Positions 47,714 to 58,020 of a DNA stretch of 64,000 nucleotides are shown in pieces (position 1 is the stretch's first letter; every line of letters begins with the position of its first letter). Under the pieces are notes generated by a model. The model was not told the DNA's origin. It saw only the letters and a program-made list of their open reading frames with translations, and did no database searches. Origin of the DNA: Aeromonas veronii (GTDB lineage: Bacteria > Pseudomonadota > Gammaproteobacteria > Enterobacterales > Aeromonadaceae); the NCBI GenBank assembly GCA_041319085.1, contig CP101033.1:3877501-3941500 (forward strand). The letters are read 5' to 3'. The position numbers were made by a program, and so were the translations under genes.

Positions 47714-49234
47714 TCAACTGGCCAGGAACAGTCGGTAGGCGGGGTCGTCACTCACCTCTTTCCAGCCGTAGCCAATCTCGTGCAGGTAGTCGTGGAAGGC
47801 GGCCACGTCCTCGTCCGGCAGCTCGAAGGCGCACAGCACGCGGCCGTAGTCGGCACCGTGGTTACGGTAGTGGAACAGGCTGATGTTCCAGCGACAGCCG
47901 AGGGTCTCGAGAAAGCGCATCAAAGCGCCCGGCTGCTCCGGGAACTTGAAGCTATAGAGACGCTCACCGAGGGGCCGGGCCGGGCGGCCGCCAATCATGT
48001 AGCGCACGTGGTTCTTGGCCAGCTCGCTCTCGGTCATGTTGACCACCGGATAGCCGTTGCCACCGAGCTGATCGATGATCTGGCCCAGCTCCTCGTCACC
48101 ACCGGTGAGGCGCACCGAGACGAACAGCGATGCCTGCTCCGCATCCGAGTAGCGGTAGTTGAACTCGGTCACCATGCGGGGCCCCAGCTGACGGCAAAAG
48201 TCGAGGAAGGCCCCCTTGCGCTCAGGGATGGTCACCGCCAGCATGCCCTCGCGCTTCTCGCCAATCTCGCAGCGCTCCGACACATAGCGCAGGCTGTGGA
48301 AGTTGACGTTGGCGCCGGACAGAATGGCCGCCATCCGCCCCCCCTTGACCTGCTCCCGCTCGCTGTAGGTTTTCAGACCCGCCAGCGACAATGCCCCCGA
48401 TGGCTCGGCGATGGCGCGGCAGTCGTCGAAGATGTCTTTGAGCGCGGCGCAGATCTGGTCGTTGGAGACGGTCACCACCTCGTCCAGATACTGGTTGCAG
48501 AGGCGGAAGCTCTCCTCGCCGATGCGCTTGACCGCCACCCCGTCAGCAAACAGCGAGACTCGCTCCAGATTGACCGGCTCGCCCGCGGCCATGGCCGCCT
48601 TGAGGCAGGCGGAACCCTCCGCTTCCACCCCGATCACCTTCACATCCGGCAGCAGCTGCTTGATGTAGACCGCCACCCCGGCAGCCAGACCGCCGCCGCC
48701 CACCGGCACAAACACGTGGGTGAGGTGAGTATCCTGCTCCAGCAGCTCCTTGCCGATGGTGCCCTGCCCGGCGATCACCTCGACGTCGTCAAACGGCGGG
48801 ATCAGGGTGTAGCCCTCCAGTTCGGCGAGGCGGCGGCTCTCGCCATAAGCCTCATCGAAGCTGTTGCCAAACAGCATGACGTTGCCGCCCTGACGGCGCA
48901 CCGCATCGATCTTGATGTCCGGCGTGGTCTTGGGCATCACGATGATCGCCTTGATACCCAGCTTGGCGGCAGACAGGGCGACCCCCTGTGCGTGGTTGCC
49001 GGCAGAGGCAGCGATAACGCCGTGATCCTTCTGCTCCTGGGTCAGGGTGGCGATCTTGTGGTAGGCACCGCGCAGCTTGAAGGAGTGAACCGGTTGCAGA
49101 TCCTCCCGCTTCAGACTGACGTGGTTGCCGAGCCGCTCGGATAATTTTTTAAGGGTCTGCAAGGGAGTGACGCGCGCCGCCTCGTAGACGGGAGAGAGCA
49201 ACACCTTGCGTAGATAATCAGCCGCAGAGACCAT
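47714..49234 (-). CDS. ilvA: threonine deaminase, biosynthetic
   Basis: 506 residues. It makes 2-oxobutanoate from threonine, the committed step to isoleucine; it is inhibited by isoleucine. The PLP domain has the Schiff-base Lys in VHSFKLRGAYHK, the SAGNHAQGVALSA loop and the glycine loop VPVGGGGLAAG. A pair of C-terminal ACT-like domains (~320-506) marks the regulated biosynthetic enzyme. Last gene of ilvGMEDA, 3 bp after ilvD. Confidence 0.97.
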   Translation of the reverse strand: MVSAADYLRKVLLSPVYEAARVTPLQTLKKLSERLGNHVSLKREDLQPVHSFKLRGAYHKIATLTQEQKDHGVIAASAGNHAQGVALSAAKLGIKAIIVMPKTTPDIKIDAVRRQGGNVMLFGNSFDEAYGESRRLAELEGYTLIPPFDDVEVIAGQGTIGKELLEQDTHLTHVFVPVGGGGLAAGVAVYIKQLLPDVKVIGVEAEGSACLKAAMAAGEPVNLERVSLFADGVAVKRIGEESFRLCNQYLDEVVTVSNDQICAALKDIFDDCRAIAEPSGALSLAGLKTYSEREQVKGGRMAAILSGANVNFHSLRYVSERCEIGEKREGMLAVTIPERKGAFLDFCRQLGPRMVTEFNYRYSDAEQASLFVSVRLTGGDEELGQIIDQLGGNGYPVVNMTESELAKNHVRYMIGGRPARPLGERLYSFKFPEQPGALMRFLETLGCRWNISLFHYRNHGADYGRVLCAFELPDEDVAAFHDYLHEIGYGWKEVSDDPAYRLFLAS

Positions 49235-49237
49235 GAC

Positions 49238-51079
49238 TTATTCCCCCAGCAGGGTGCGATCACGCACCGCACCTTTATCGGCGCTGGTGGCGAACATGGC
49301 ATAGGCGCGCAGGGCAAAAGAGACCTGACGCTGGCGATCGAGCGGCTTCCAGCCACGAGCTTCCACGGCGACACGGCGCGCGGCCAGCACGCTGTCGGCC
49401 ACCTCCAGCACCATGCTGCGGGCCGGGATGTCGATATTGATGATGTCGCCATCCTCCACCAGACCGATAGTGCCGCCTGAAGCGGCCTCCGGCGAGACGT
49501 GACCGATGGAGAGACCCGAAGTACCGCCGGAGAAGCGGCCGTCGGTGATCAGCGCACACGCCTTGCCCAATCCCATGGATTTCAGATAGGTGGTGGGGTA
49601 GAGCATCTCCTGCATGCCGGGGCCCCCTTTCGGCCCTTCGTAGCGGATCACCACCACCTCGCCCGCTTTCACTGTGCCGTCGAGGATACCGTTCACCGCG
49701 CTCTCCTGACTCTCGAACACCCGGGCCGGGCCACGGAAGGTGAGGTTCTCCTCATCCACCCCGGCGGTCTTGACGATGGCGCCGTTGACCGCCAGGTTGC
49801 CGGAGAGCACGGCGAGGCCGCCCTCTTGGCTATAGGCGTTATCCAGCGAGCGGATGCAGCCTTCTGCTCTGTCCAGATCCAGCTCCGGCCAGCGACAATC
49901 CTGACTGAACGCCTTGGTGGTGCGGATACCGGCCGGGCCAGCGCGGTAGAAATCCACCACCTCCTGACTCGGCTGGCGGCTGACGTCATATTCATTGAGC
50001 TGTTCGACGAGGGAGCAACCCAGCACGGTACGGGTATCGCCATGCACCAGACCCGCTTTTTCCAGCTGTCCCAGAATCGCTACCACACCGCCGGCGCGAT
50101 GCACGTCTTCCATATGGTACTTCTGGGTGGAGGGCGCCACCTTGCACAGTTGCGGCACCTTGCGCGACATGCGGTCGATATCGGCCATGGTGAAGTCGAC
50201 CCCCGCCTCCTGCGCCGCCGCCAGCAGGTGCAGCACGGTATTGGTGGAGCCGCCCATGGCGATGTCGAGCGCCATGGCGTTCTCGAACGCCGCCTTGGTG
50301 GCGATATTGCGCGGCAGGGCGCTCTCGTCATCCTGCTCATACCAGCGTTTGGCCAGCGTCACGATGCGCTGGCCCGCCAGCTTGAACAGCTGCTCGCGGT
50401 CGCTGTGGGTCGCCAGCATCGAACCGTTGCCCGGCTGGGAGAGGCCAAGTGCTTCGGTCAGACAGTTCATGGAGTTGGCGGTAAACATGCCGGAGCAGGA
50501 GCCGCAGGTGGGGCAGGCGCTGCGCTCCACCTGTTCACTCTGAGCGTCCGATACCTTGGGATCGGCGCCCTGGATCATGGCGTCTACCAGATCCAGCTTG
50601 ATGATCTGGTCGGAGAGCTTGGTCTTGCCCGCTTCCATCGGGCCGCCGGAGACGAAGATCACCGGGATGTTGATGCGCAGAGCGGCCATCAGCATCCCCG
50701 GGGTGATCTTGTCGCAGTTGGAGATGCAGACCATGGCGTCGGCACAATGGGCGTTAACCATGTACTCCACCGAATCGGCGATCAATTCACGCGATGGCAG
50801 GGAGTAGAGCATGCCGCTGTGGCCCATGGCGATGCCGTCATCGACAGCTATGGTGTTGAACTCCTTGGCAACGCCGCCCGCGGCTTCGATCTCGCGCGCC
50901 ACCAGCTGGCCCAGATCCTTGAGATGGACGTGGCCCGGCACGAACTGGGTGAAGGAGTTGACCACGGCGATGATGGGTTTGCCGAAATCCTGATCGGTCA
51001 TTCCGGTAGCACGCCACAGGGCGCGAGCCCCGGCCATGTTACGCCCGTGGGTGGTGGTGGCGGATCTCAACTTCGGCAT
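49238..51079 (-). CDS. ilvD: dihydroxy-acid dehydratase
   Basis: 613 residues (616 in E. coli). It dehydrates the dihydroxy acids to 2-oxoisovalerate and 2-oxo-3-methylvalerate using an iron-sulphur cluster; cluster-binding cysteines lie in [12 protein letters not shown] and [18 protein letters not shown]. The start ATG at 51077-51079 ([26 protein letters not shown]) has AGGGAG upstream; a 48-codon upstream extension is not conserved. The 144-bp spacer to ilvE holds three hairpins. Confidence 0.97.
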   Translation of the reverse strand: MPKLRSATTTHGRNMAGARALWRATGMTDQDFGKPIIAVVNSFTQFVPGHVHLKDLGQLVAREIEAAGGVAKEFNTIAVDDGIAMGHSGMLYSLPSRELIADSVEYMVNAHCADAMVCISNCDKITPGMLMAALRINIPVIFVSGGPMEAGKTKLSDQIIKLDLVDAMIQGADPKVSDAQSEQVERSACPTCGSCSGMFTANSMNCLTEALGLSQPGNGSMLATHSDREQLFKLAGQRIVTLAKRWYEQDDESALPRNIATKAAFENAMALDIAMGGSTNTVLHLLAAAQEAGVDFTMADIDRMSRKVPQLCKVAPSTQKYHMEDVHRAGGVVAILGQLEKAGLVHGDTRTVLGCSLVEQLNEYDVSRQPSQEVVDFYRAGPAGIRTTKAFSQDCRWPELDLDRAEGCIRSLDNAYSQEGGLAVLSGNLAVNGAIVKTAGVDEENLTFRGPARVFESQESAVNGILDGTVKAGEVVVIRYEGPKGGPGMQEMLYPTTYLKSMGLGKACALITDGRFSGGTSGLSIGHVSPEAASGGTIGLVEDGDIINIDIPARSMVLEVADSVLAARRVAVEARGWKPLDRQRQVSFALRAYAMFATSADKGAVRDRTLLGE

Positions 51080-51140
51080 TGTCTCTACTCCCTGAATGCC
51101 CAACGGGCTCATTATCTTTGGAAATGAAAAAGTGACTCTC

Positions 51141-51216
51141 GGATCGGGAATCGATCCTGGTGAGGGCACCGCGCAGTGCCCTGACCGGAAGCGACTCGGG
51201 GAGGCATGGCCCCCCC
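51141..51216 (-). other. three consecutive hairpins in the ilvE-ilvD spacer
   Basis: GGATCG-ggaat-CGATCC (51141-51157), GGGCAC...GTGCCC (51164-51181) and a GGGGAGGC...GCCCCCCC-type stem (51197-51216), all within the operon spacer. They could slow decay of the upstream mRNA segment or act as an internal attenuator; there is no T-run. Confidence 0.45.
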
Positions 51217-51223
51217 TCTGCAA

Positions 51224-52168
51224 TCAGTCGTTGACTGGCGTCAGCCAGCCCCACTTGTCCTCGGTCTGGCCGTTGAACAGGCCAAAGAAGGCGTTTTGCA
51301 GTTGCTCGGTCACCGGGCCACGGCTGCCAGCGCCCACCTTCATCCGGTCGACGGAGCGCACCGGGGTCACTTCGGCGGCGGTACCGGTCATGAAGATCTC
51401 GTCCGCCACATAGAGCGCCTCGCGGGGCAGCGCCTGCTCGCGCACCTCGTAACCGAGATCCCGCGCCAGCGTCATGATGGTGTCGCGGGTGATGCCGGGC
51501 AGGATGGCGGCGGTAGCGGGCGGGGTGAACAGTACGCCGTTCTTCACCAGAAACAGGTTCTCCCCCGCCCCTTCGCTCAGATAGCCGTTCACATCCAGCG
51601 CCAACCCCTCGGCAAAGCCGTTGCGCTTGGCCTCGCGGCTGATCAGTTGGGAAGAGAGGTAGTTACCGCCCGCCTTGGCGCCGGTGGGGATGGTGTTGGG
51701 GGCGAGCCGGCTCCAGGAGGTGACGCAGACATCCACCCCGTTTTTTAGCCCCTCTTCCCCCAGATAGGCGCCCCACGGCAGGGCTGCAACAATGAGATCC
51801 GCCTTGGCATCCAACGGCGGATGCAGCCCCAGCCCCACGTTGCCGACAAAGGCCAGCGGGCGCAGATAGCCGCTCTTCAGGCCGTTCTCGCGCACCACGG
51901 TGCGGCAGGCTTCATTCACGTCGGCCTCGCTGTAGGGAACGTCCATCCAGTAGATCTTGGCGGAGTCGAACAGGCGGCGGGTGTGCTCCTGCAGACGGAA
52001 GATGCAGGTGCCCTTGGGGGTATCGTAGGCGCGCACACCCTCGAACACCGAGGAGCCGTAGTGCAGGGCGTGGCTCATCACGTGTACCTGGGCATCCTGC
52101 CAGGGCACCAGTTTGCCGTTGAACCAGATGTATTGCGGGTGAGTGGCGGATTGGGAAGGCTGTGACAT
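51224..52168 (-). CDS. ilvE: branched-chain amino acid aminotransferase
   Basis: 314 residues, PLP fold type IV. It performs the last step of valine, leucine and isoleucine synthesis with glutamate as donor. Landmarks: YIWFNGKLVPWQDAQVHVMSHALHYGSSVFEGVRAY, the PLP Lys region GAKAGGNYLSSQL, EGLALDVNGYLSEGAGENLF and ADEIFMTGTAAEVTPV. It lies 12 bp after ilvM. Confidence 0.97.
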   Translation of the reverse strand: MSQPSQSATHPQYIWFNGKLVPWQDAQVHVMSHALHYGSSVFEGVRAYDTPKGTCIFRLQEHTRRLFDSAKIYWMDVPYSEADVNEACRTVVRENGLKSGYLRPLAFVGNVGLGLHPPLDAKADLIVAALPWGAYLGEEGLKNGVDVCVTSWSRLAPNTIPTGAKAGGNYLSSQLISREAKRNGFAEGLALDVNGYLSEGAGENLFLVKNGVLFTPPATAAILPGITRDTIMTLARDLGYEVREQALPREALYVADEIFMTGTAAEVTPVRSVDRMKVGAGSRGPVTEQLQNAFFGLFNGQTEDKWGWLTPVND

Positions 52169-52180
52169 TGGCTTGGCTCC

Positions 52181-52459
52181 TTAAGCGCTGATCCGGGGTT
52201 GCTGTTCCAGTGCATCGACCCGGGAGACGTCCACCAGCTTCACCAGCTGGCTCCACAACTGCTGGATGGGACGCGCCGACTCGACAGTAACCGTGATCCG
52301 CAGCTGTTGGCAATCCTGCTCCATGTTCAGAGCGCAGAGAGCGAAGCCGCGGTGACGCACCACCCGCAGCACCCGCTCCATCACTTCAGGTCTGGGCTGG
52401 GCGTGGATATGCAGGGTGTGTTGTGCAAATGCTGGCTGGGCAAGGGTGTACGGATTCAT
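52181..52459 (-). CDS. ilvM: acetolactate synthase II small subunit
   Basis: 92 residues with a single ACT domain ([43 protein letters not shown]), the short IlvM type. It stabilises and activates IlvG. The ATG overlaps the ilvG stop by 4 bp, so subunit ratio is probably set by coupling. Confidence 0.93.
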   Translation of the reverse strand: MNPYTLAQPAFAQHTLHIHAQPRPEVMERVLRVVRHRGFALCALNMEQDCQQLRITVTVESARPIQQLWSQLVKLVDVSRVDALEQQPRISA

Positions 52460-54117
52460 GGGCGTTGCTCCATCATCTTGTGGTTGGCGACTCCCGGCGG
52501 AACCAGGGGCCAGACGTTTTCTTCCTCTGAAGTGGCCACATGCAGCAGATAGGCGCCTTCACTCTTCAGCAGGCGATCGAGGGCACCGGCTATCTGCTCC
52601 TTGCATGTGATGGTTTCGCCTGGAATGCCGAAAGCGGCGGCCAGGGCGACAAAATCGGGGTTGTCGGTGAGGATGGTCTCGCTGTAGCGGCCATCGAAGA
52701 ACAGCTCTTGCCACTGGCGCACCATGCCGAGGCGCTGGTTATCCAGCAGCACCATCTTCACCTTGAGCTGGGCGCGGCGGATGGTGCCGAGCTCCTGCAC
52801 GTTCATCATGAAAGAGCCGTCACCGCTTACCAGCACCACTTCATCCTGCGGGCGCGACATCTTGGCGCCGATGGCGGCGGGCAGACCGAAGCCCATAGTG
52901 CCGAGACCGGCGCTGGAGAGGTGGTTGCGCGGGCTGGTGAAGCGCATATGCTGGGCCACCCACATCTGGTGCTGACCCACGTCGCAGGCCACCACGCTGC
53001 TCTCCGGCAACTTGGCAGAAAGCTGCTTGAGCAATGCCGGCGCATAGATGGCCTGCCCCGGATGGTCGTAGCGAAAGGTATATGCGCGGGCCATGGCGGC
53101 GCAGTGTTCACGCCAGGGATCGATGGAGAGGGTCATGGCAAGGGCGGGCAACACCTGTTTGAGATCCTGGGTGATCCCCACCTCGGCGGCGCGGCGCTTG
53201 CCGAACTCGGCGGCGTCCACATCCAGGTGGATCACCTTGGCCTCGGGAGCGAACTCCTCCAGCTTGCCGGTCACCCGATCATCGAAACGGGCACCCACCA
53301 CCAGCAGCAGATCGCACTGCTGCACCGCGTAGTTGGCCGCCTTGGTGCCGTGCATGCCGAGCATGCCGAGGTAAACGGGGCTATCGGGGTCGAGCGCGCC
53401 AATCCCCTTGAGGGTGGTGACCGCAGGCATGCCGGTTGCGGCAGCAAAGTCGCGCAACTGCTGCTCGGCATTGGCCATGCCCACCCCGCCACCGACGTAG
53501 AGCACCGGTCGCTCGGCGGCAGCCAGCAGGGTACGGGCGGCCGTCAGTTCGGCCTGGCTCAGATGCTCGGGCTCTGCCACCGCAAACAGCGGGCTCTGGA
53601 TCGGCGCATTGGCCAGTTGAATATTGGCCAGCTGCACATCTTTGGGCAGGTCGATCAGCACCGGGCCTGGGCGCCCTTCACTGGCAATGGCGAAGGCTTC
53701 GGCGATGACCTGCGGCAGATCGGCCACATCGGTCACCATGAAGGAGTGTTTGGTGCAGGAGAGAGACATGCCGAGCACGTCGACCTCCTGAAACGCATCG
53801 GTACCGATGACGGAACAGGGCACCTGACCGCTGATGGCCACCAGCGGCACCGAATCGAGCAGCGCCTCCGCCAGCCCGGTCACCAGGTTAGTCGCGCCGG
53901 GGCCGGAGGTAGCGATGCAGACCCCCACCTGCCCGGAGGCGCGGGCATACCCCACCGCCGCCATGGCGGCACCCTGCTCGTGGCGGCAGAGCTGATGGGC
54001 CAGACCGCCGTCATACAGGGCATCGTAGACCGGCATGATGGCCCCGCCCGGGTAACCAAACACCTGGGTCACACCCTGTTTCTTGAGAGCCTGTACCAAA
54101 AACTGCGCGCCGTTCAT
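52456..54117 (-). CDS. ilvG: acetolactate synthase II large subunit
   Basis: 553 residues. A ThDP-dependent enzyme that condenses pyruvate to acetolactate or with 2-oxobutanoate. It starts [34 protein letters not shown], with the catalytic Glu in [16 protein letters not shown] and the ThDP motif [30 protein letters not shown]. The reading frame is continuous, unlike the frameshifted ilvG of E. coli K-12. The start at 54115-54117 follows the attenuator by ~25 bp. Confidence 0.97.
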   Translation of the reverse strand: MNGAQFLVQALKKQGVTQVFGYPGGAIMPVYDALYDGGLAHQLCRHEQGAAMAAVGYARASGQVGVCIATSGPGATNLVTGLAEALLDSVPLVAISGQVPCSVIGTDAFQEVDVLGMSLSCTKHSFMVTDVADLPQVIAEAFAIASEGRPGPVLIDLPKDVQLANIQLANAPIQSPLFAVAEPEHLSQAELTAARTLLAAAERPVLYVGGGVGMANAEQQLRDFAAATGMPAVTTLKGIGALDPDSPVYLGMLGMHGTKAANYAVQQCDLLLVVGARFDDRVTGKLEEFAPEAKVIHLDVDAAEFGKRRAAEVGITQDLKQVLPALAMTLSIDPWREHCAAMARAYTFRYDHPGQAIYAPALLKQLSAKLPESSVVACDVGQHQMWVAQHMRFTSPRNHLSSAGLGTMGFGLPAAIGAKMSRPQDEVVLVSGDGSFMMNVQELGTIRRAQLKVKMVLLDNQRLGMVRQWQELFFDGRYSETILTDNPDFVALAAAFGIPGETITCKEQIAGALDRLLKSEGAYLLHVATSEEENVWPLVPPGVANHKMMEQRP

Positions 54118-54141
54118 CTGGAAAATCCTGTCCTTTGGTCG

Positions 54142-54173
54142 AAAAAAAACCCCCGAGCGGTGAGGCTCGGGGG
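54142..54173 (-). terminator. ilvGMEDA attenuator
   Basis: Minus strand CCCCCGAGC, loop CTCACC, GCTCGGGGG followed by eight T. The segment CTCACCGCTCGGGG also occurs in the leader peptide gene near 54230-54246, so a competing antiterminator pairing is possible, as in classical amino-acid attenuation. Confidence 0.92.
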
Positions 54174-54203
54174 TCGCTTGTTTCGTTCTGTCCGGTGGTG
54201 GGT

Positions 54204-54302
54204 CTATCCCTTGTTCCGTGCAGCTAAACGAGCCCCGAGCGGTGAGATAATAATCACCACTAGGACCATAATAATGCTGACGAAACGGGAGGCCATGTTC
54301 AT
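54204..54302 (-). CDS. ilvL: ilv operon leader peptide
   Basis: 32 residues: [20 protein letters not shown] then [12 protein letters not shown]. Eleven of residues 8-19 are Val, Leu, Ile or Met, so ribosome stalling when charged branched-chain tRNAs run low would favour the antiterminator and ilvGMEDA expression. It ends ~30 bp before the attenuator stem. It is too short for most gene finders. A second in-frame ATG at codon 3 is an alternative start. Confidence 0.9.
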   Translation of the reverse strand: MNMASRFVSIIMVLVVIIISPLGARLAARNKG

Positions 54303-54503
54303 AGTTACAACCGGAAATCCTGTCAAATGGGGGCGGTGTGTACCGCGAATGGCTATTAGAACTAGCACAATGATTGTTGCTGGGCAAGCCTTTTTTTTTG
54401 TGACAGCCAACTGATTTTGGCTGTTCCCCAGCCGGAATTCTGGAATAAAAAAACCAACGACAAGCAGTTAGTCAGAACATATATCAACTCAAGGACGGGA
54501 TTT

Positions 54504-56018
54504 ATGTCATTAGCTGTGGTTTATAGCCGTGCCAGCCTCGGGATCGCTGCCCCGCAAGTTACAGTGGAAGTTCACCTCTCCAACGGCCTGCCCGCCTTCA
54601 ACATGGTGGGCCTGCCGGAAACCTCGGTGAAGGAGTCGCGGGATCGGGTGCGCAGCGCCCTGCTCAACGGCAATTTCGAGTTCCCGAGCAAACACATCAC
54701 CGTCAATCTGGCCCCCGCCGATCTACCCAAGGAGGGCGGCCGTTTCGATCTGGCCATTGCCATCGGCATTCTCGCTGCTTCCAAGCAAATACCGGCAAAA
54801 TACCTGCTCAATCATGAATTTTTAGGGGAGTTGGCCCTGACCGGCGAGATCCGGCCCGTGCTCGGGGTGCTGCCCGCCGTATTGGCCTGCCGCGATGCCG
54901 GACGCACCCTGCTGGTGCCGCGAGAGAACGGCCCGGAAGCCTCGCTCATTCAAGATGCCGAGGTGCGCACCGCCCACCAGTTGCTGGCCGTCACCGCCTG
55001 GCTGGCGGGCCAGTACGCGCTGCCACTGCCGGACCCACAAAGCGCGGAGAGCCTGCCCGATGTACCGGATCTGCAGGATGTGATCGGCCAGTCACAGGCC
55101 AAGCGGGCACTGGAGATTGCCGCCGCCGGCAGCCACAACCTGCTGTTCATCGGCCCGCCCGGCACCGGCAAGAGCATGCTGGCCAGCCGATTGCCCGGCA
55201 TTCTGCCACCGCTGAGCGAGCAGGAGGCGCAGCAGACAGCCGCCATCCACTCCATCGGCGGGCTCACCCCGCGCGCCGGTCACTGGCATCACAGACCCTA
55301 TCGCACACCCCACCACAGCGCCTCGTCGGTGGCGCTGGTGGGCGGCGGCAGCCACCCAAGACCCGGCGAAATTTCGCTGGCCCACAACGGGGTGCTGTTT
55401 CTGGATGAATTGCCCGAATTCGAGCGCAAGGTGCTCGACTCCCTGCGCGAGCCGCTAGAGACCGGCCACATCACCATCAGCCGGGCCGCCCGTCAGGTGG
55501 ATTTTCCCGCCCGCTTCCAGCTGATCGGCGCAATGAATCCCAGCCCCTGCGGCCACTATGGCGACGGCCAGACCCGCTCCAGCCCGGATCAGATCCTGCG
55601 CTACCTCGGCAAGCTCTCCGGCCCCTTTCTCGACCGCTTCGACCTGACGGTGGAGGTGCCGCTGCTACCCAAGGGGAGCCTGACCGGCAAGGCGGATCGG
55701 GGCGAGTCGAGCCAGCAGATCCGCGAGCGGGTGCTGGCGGCACGGGAGCGCATGCTGAGCCGCAACGGCAAGCTCAACAACCTGTTGGATAGCCGTGAAA
55801 TCGAAGAAATTTGCCGATTATCAGCGCAAGATGCCGAATTTTTGGAGAACGCCATCCAGAAGCTGGGGCTCAGCATCCGGGCCTGGCACCGCATTTTGCG
55901 GGTGTCACGCACCATCGCCGATCTGGTGGGACAGCCCGCCATCGGCAAGGAGCATCTTATCGAGGCGCTCGGTTATCGCGCCATGGATCGGCTGCTGTCG
56001 CGGTTGCGCAGCGGCTGA
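54504..56018 (+). CDS. comM: ComM/YifB, Mg chelatase-like AAA+ helicase
   Basis: 504 residues. N-terminal ChlI-like domain (~1-190, SRASLGIAAPQVTVEVHLSNGLPAFNMVGLPETSVKESRDRVRSAL), AAA+ domain with Walker A IGPPGTGKSML and Walker B NGVLFLDELPEF, and the C-terminal Mg-chelatase domain. ComM is a hexameric helicase that drives branch migration during natural transformation. The start at 54504 (MSLAVVYSRA) matches E. coli YifB (506). Divergent from ilvL, as in E. coli. With dprA it points to natural transformation. Confidence 0.95.
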   Translation: MSLAVVYSRASLGIAAPQVTVEVHLSNGLPAFNMVGLPETSVKESRDRVRSALLNGNFEFPSKHITVNLAPADLPKEGGRFDLAIAIGILAASKQIPAKYLLNHEFLGELALTGEIRPVLGVLPAVLACRDAGRTLLVPRENGPEASLIQDAEVRTAHQLLAVTAWLAGQYALPLPDPQSAESLPDVPDLQDVIGQSQAKRALEIAAAGSHNLLFIGPPGTGKSMLASRLPGILPPLSEQEAQQTAAIHSIGGLTPRAGHWHHRPYRTPHHSASSVALVGGGSHPRPGEISLAHNGVLFLDELPEFERKVLDSLREPLETGHITISRAARQVDFPARFQLIGAMNPSPCGHYGDGQTRSSPDQILRYLGKLSGPFLDRFDLTVEVPLLPKGSLTGKADRGESSQQIRERVLAARERMLSRNGKLNNLLDSREIEEICRLSAQDAEFLENAIQKLGLSIRAWHRILRVSRTIADLVGQPAIGKEHLIEALGYRAMDRLLSRLRSG

Positions 56019-56148
56019 ATGAGAGGAATGGGAGATCGCCATACCACAGATGGCCCTCTGCATGGTCTAGCACGCCATCGGCTGATATTATGGCCACAGA
56101 TCTGACCACTTGATGGCCCTTTATCGACAGCAAGACGGACCCGAACTC

Positions 56149-57048
56149 ATGCCCAACAAGCTGATAGAGCGACTGCGCGGCAGCCTCTCCACCCTGCTCT
56201 ATTTTTTCAACACCCTCTTCTGGTTTGTTCCCATCTTCTCGCTGGGTCTGCTCAAACTCCTGCTCCCCTTAGAGGGGTGGCGAACCCTCTGCAACGCCCT
56301 GCTGGATGGCTGTGCCAGCTGCTGGATCGGTTTCAACAATCTGATCCAGAAAACCATCATCAGAACCCCTTTCGAGGTGGTCGGAGTGGACAAAGGGCGC
56401 CGGAATGAGTGGTATATGGTGATTGCCAATCATCAATCCTGGGTCGACATACTGGTACTGCAGCGGATTTTTAATCAAAAAATTCCCTTCCTGAAGTTTT
56501 TTCTGAAGAAAGAGCTGATTTGGGTACCTTTTCTCGGGCTGGCCTGGTGGGCACTCGATTTCCCCTTCATGCGGCGATACTCCAAGAAATTTCTGGAAAA
56601 ATATCCCCATCTGAAGGGAAAAGACATAGAAACAACCCGTAAAGCCTGTGCCAGGTTCAGCCATATTCCGGTCAGTGTGATGAACTTCGTCGAGGGCACC
56701 CGCTTCACCAAGGGCAAACATCAGAAGCAGGGATCGCCCTATCATCACCTGCTCCACCCGCGGGCTGGCGGCATCGCCTTCACCCTGGCGGCCATGGGTG
56801 ACCAGTTGCATCAACTGGTAGATGTCACCATCGCCTATCCGGACGGCATCCCCAGCTACTGGGACTTCATGTGCGGCCGGGTCGGACAAATCAAGGTTCA
56901 GGTCCGCTATTTGCCGATCGACCACAAGCTGGTGGGGGATTACTTCAATGACCCCGAGTTCCAACAAGAGTTTCAACAGTGGTTGAACGGGATCTGGCAC
57001 GAGAAGGACCAGACCCTGAGCCAACTGCTGGCAACCAAGGCGCAGTAG
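56149..57048 (+). CDS. YihG-type acyltransferase, first tandem copy
   Basis: About 299 residues. One or two N-terminal membrane segments (LYFFNTLFWFVPIFSLGLLKLLLP), then a PlsC-type lysophospholipid acyltransferase domain: NHQSWVDILVLQ (NHxxxxD catalytic motif), VPFLGLAWWALDFPFMRRYS, and NFVEGTRFTKGKH (acyl-acceptor site). It resembles E. coli YihG (310 residues), a 1-acyl-glycerol-3-phosphate acyltransferase. The start is uncertain: ATG at 56149 aligns best, with upstream ATG 56113 also open. It is followed 6 bp later by a paralogue. Confidence 0.88.
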   Translation: MPNKLIERLRGSLSTLLYFFNTLFWFVPIFSLGLLKLLLPLEGWRTLCNALLDGCASCWIGFNNLIQKTIIRTPFEVVGVDKGRRNEWYMVIANHQSWVDILVLQRIFNQKIPFLKFFLKKELIWVPFLGLAWWALDFPFMRRYSKKFLEKYPHLKGKDIETTRKACARFSHIPVSVMNFVEGTRFTKGKHQKQGSPYHHLLHPRAGGIAFTLAAMGDQLHQLVDVTIAYPDGIPSYWDFMCGRVGQIKVQVRYLPIDHKLVGDYFNDPEFQQEFQQWLNGIWHEKDQTLSQLLATKAQ

Positions 57049-57054
57049 ACATCC

Positions 57055-58020
57055 ATGCTATCTCTGCTTCCCGGCCCGCTGGTACTGATCATCAGCGCGG
57101 GCCTGACCATACTGTTCACCGCCTTGTGCGCCAGCCTGATCCTGCTGGTGTCGCTGGCCAAACTGCTGCTGCCAATTCCGGCCTTTGGTCGCGCCTGCAG
57201 CCGCCTCAACAACCGCTTCATGCGTCTGTGGCTGGCCTGCAATGCGCTGGTGATCCGTCTCACCACCCGCATCGACTGGCAGGTGGAGGACGACACCCGG
57301 CTGCGCAAGGATGGCTGGTATCTCATCATCAGCAACCACATGAGCTGGACCGATATCGTGGTGCTGGGTCATCTGTTCCGGGATCGACTGCCGGTGCCCA
57401 AGTTCTTTATGAAGCACGAGCTCATCTACATCCCGCTGCTGGGGCTCGCCTGCTGGGGGCTCGACATGCCCTTTATGCGCCGTTATTCGAGAGAGTTTCT
57501 GTTAAGAAATCCGCACCTGCGCGGCAAGGATATCGAGACCACCCGCAATGCCTGCGAGAAGTTTCGCCACATCCCCACCACTGTCATCAACTTCGTGGAA
57601 GGGACCCGCTTCACCGAGCAGAAACGGGATGCGGCCCACTCCCGCTATCGTCACCTGATGCCGCCCAAAGCGGCGGGGCTGGCCTTTACGCTGGCAGCCA
57701 TGGGCGAGCAGTTCGACAGCCTGATCAACGTCACCATCCGCTATCCGGACAATGCCGAGACCCCGTTCAAGGACTTCCTGATGGGGCGGGTAAAACGCAT
57801 TCAGGTGCGGATTGAGGAGCTGCCGGTGAATGAGCAGTTGGTGGGGGATTACTTCAACGACAAGCAGTTCAAGCGCGGTTTTCAGGAGTGGCTAAACCAG
57901 CGCTGGCAGGAGAAGGACGATGTGCTGGAGGGGTGGCAGAGCGGTCAGTCACCGCTGCCAGTTGCCGCCAAATCCGGGGATGAATCCAAAGAGAGTGCCG
58001 AGGCCAACTCGGCCAACTGA
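57055..58020 (+). CDS. yihG: YihG-type acyltransferase, second tandem copy
   Basis: 321 residues, paralogous to its upstream neighbour and closer to E. coli YihG (RRYSREFLLRNPHLRGKDIETTRNACEKFR, NVTIRYPDN). Catalytic NHMSWTDIVVLGHL and NFVEGTRFTEQKR are intact. An N-terminal membrane anchor (~1-40) and a non-conserved Ser/Glu-rich tail (SGDESKESAEANSAN) flank the domain. The last 76 bp overlap the 3' end of DUF523 on the other strand, so the tail is encoded antisense to that gene's end. Confidence 0.9.
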   Translation: MLSLLPGPLVLIISAGLTILFTALCASLILLVSLAKLLLPIPAFGRACSRLNNRFMRLWLACNALVIRLTTRIDWQVEDDTRLRKDGWYLIISNHMSWTDIVVLGHLFRDRLPVPKFFMKHELIYIPLLGLACWGLDMPFMRRYSREFLLRNPHLRGKDIETTRNACEKFRHIPTTVINFVEGTRFTEQKRDAAHSRYRHLMPPKAAGLAFTLAAMGEQFDSLINVTIRYPDNAETPFKDFLMGRVKRIQVRIEELPVNEQLVGDYFNDKQFKRGFQEWLNQRWQEKDDVLEGWQSGQSPLPVAAKSGDESKESAEANSAN

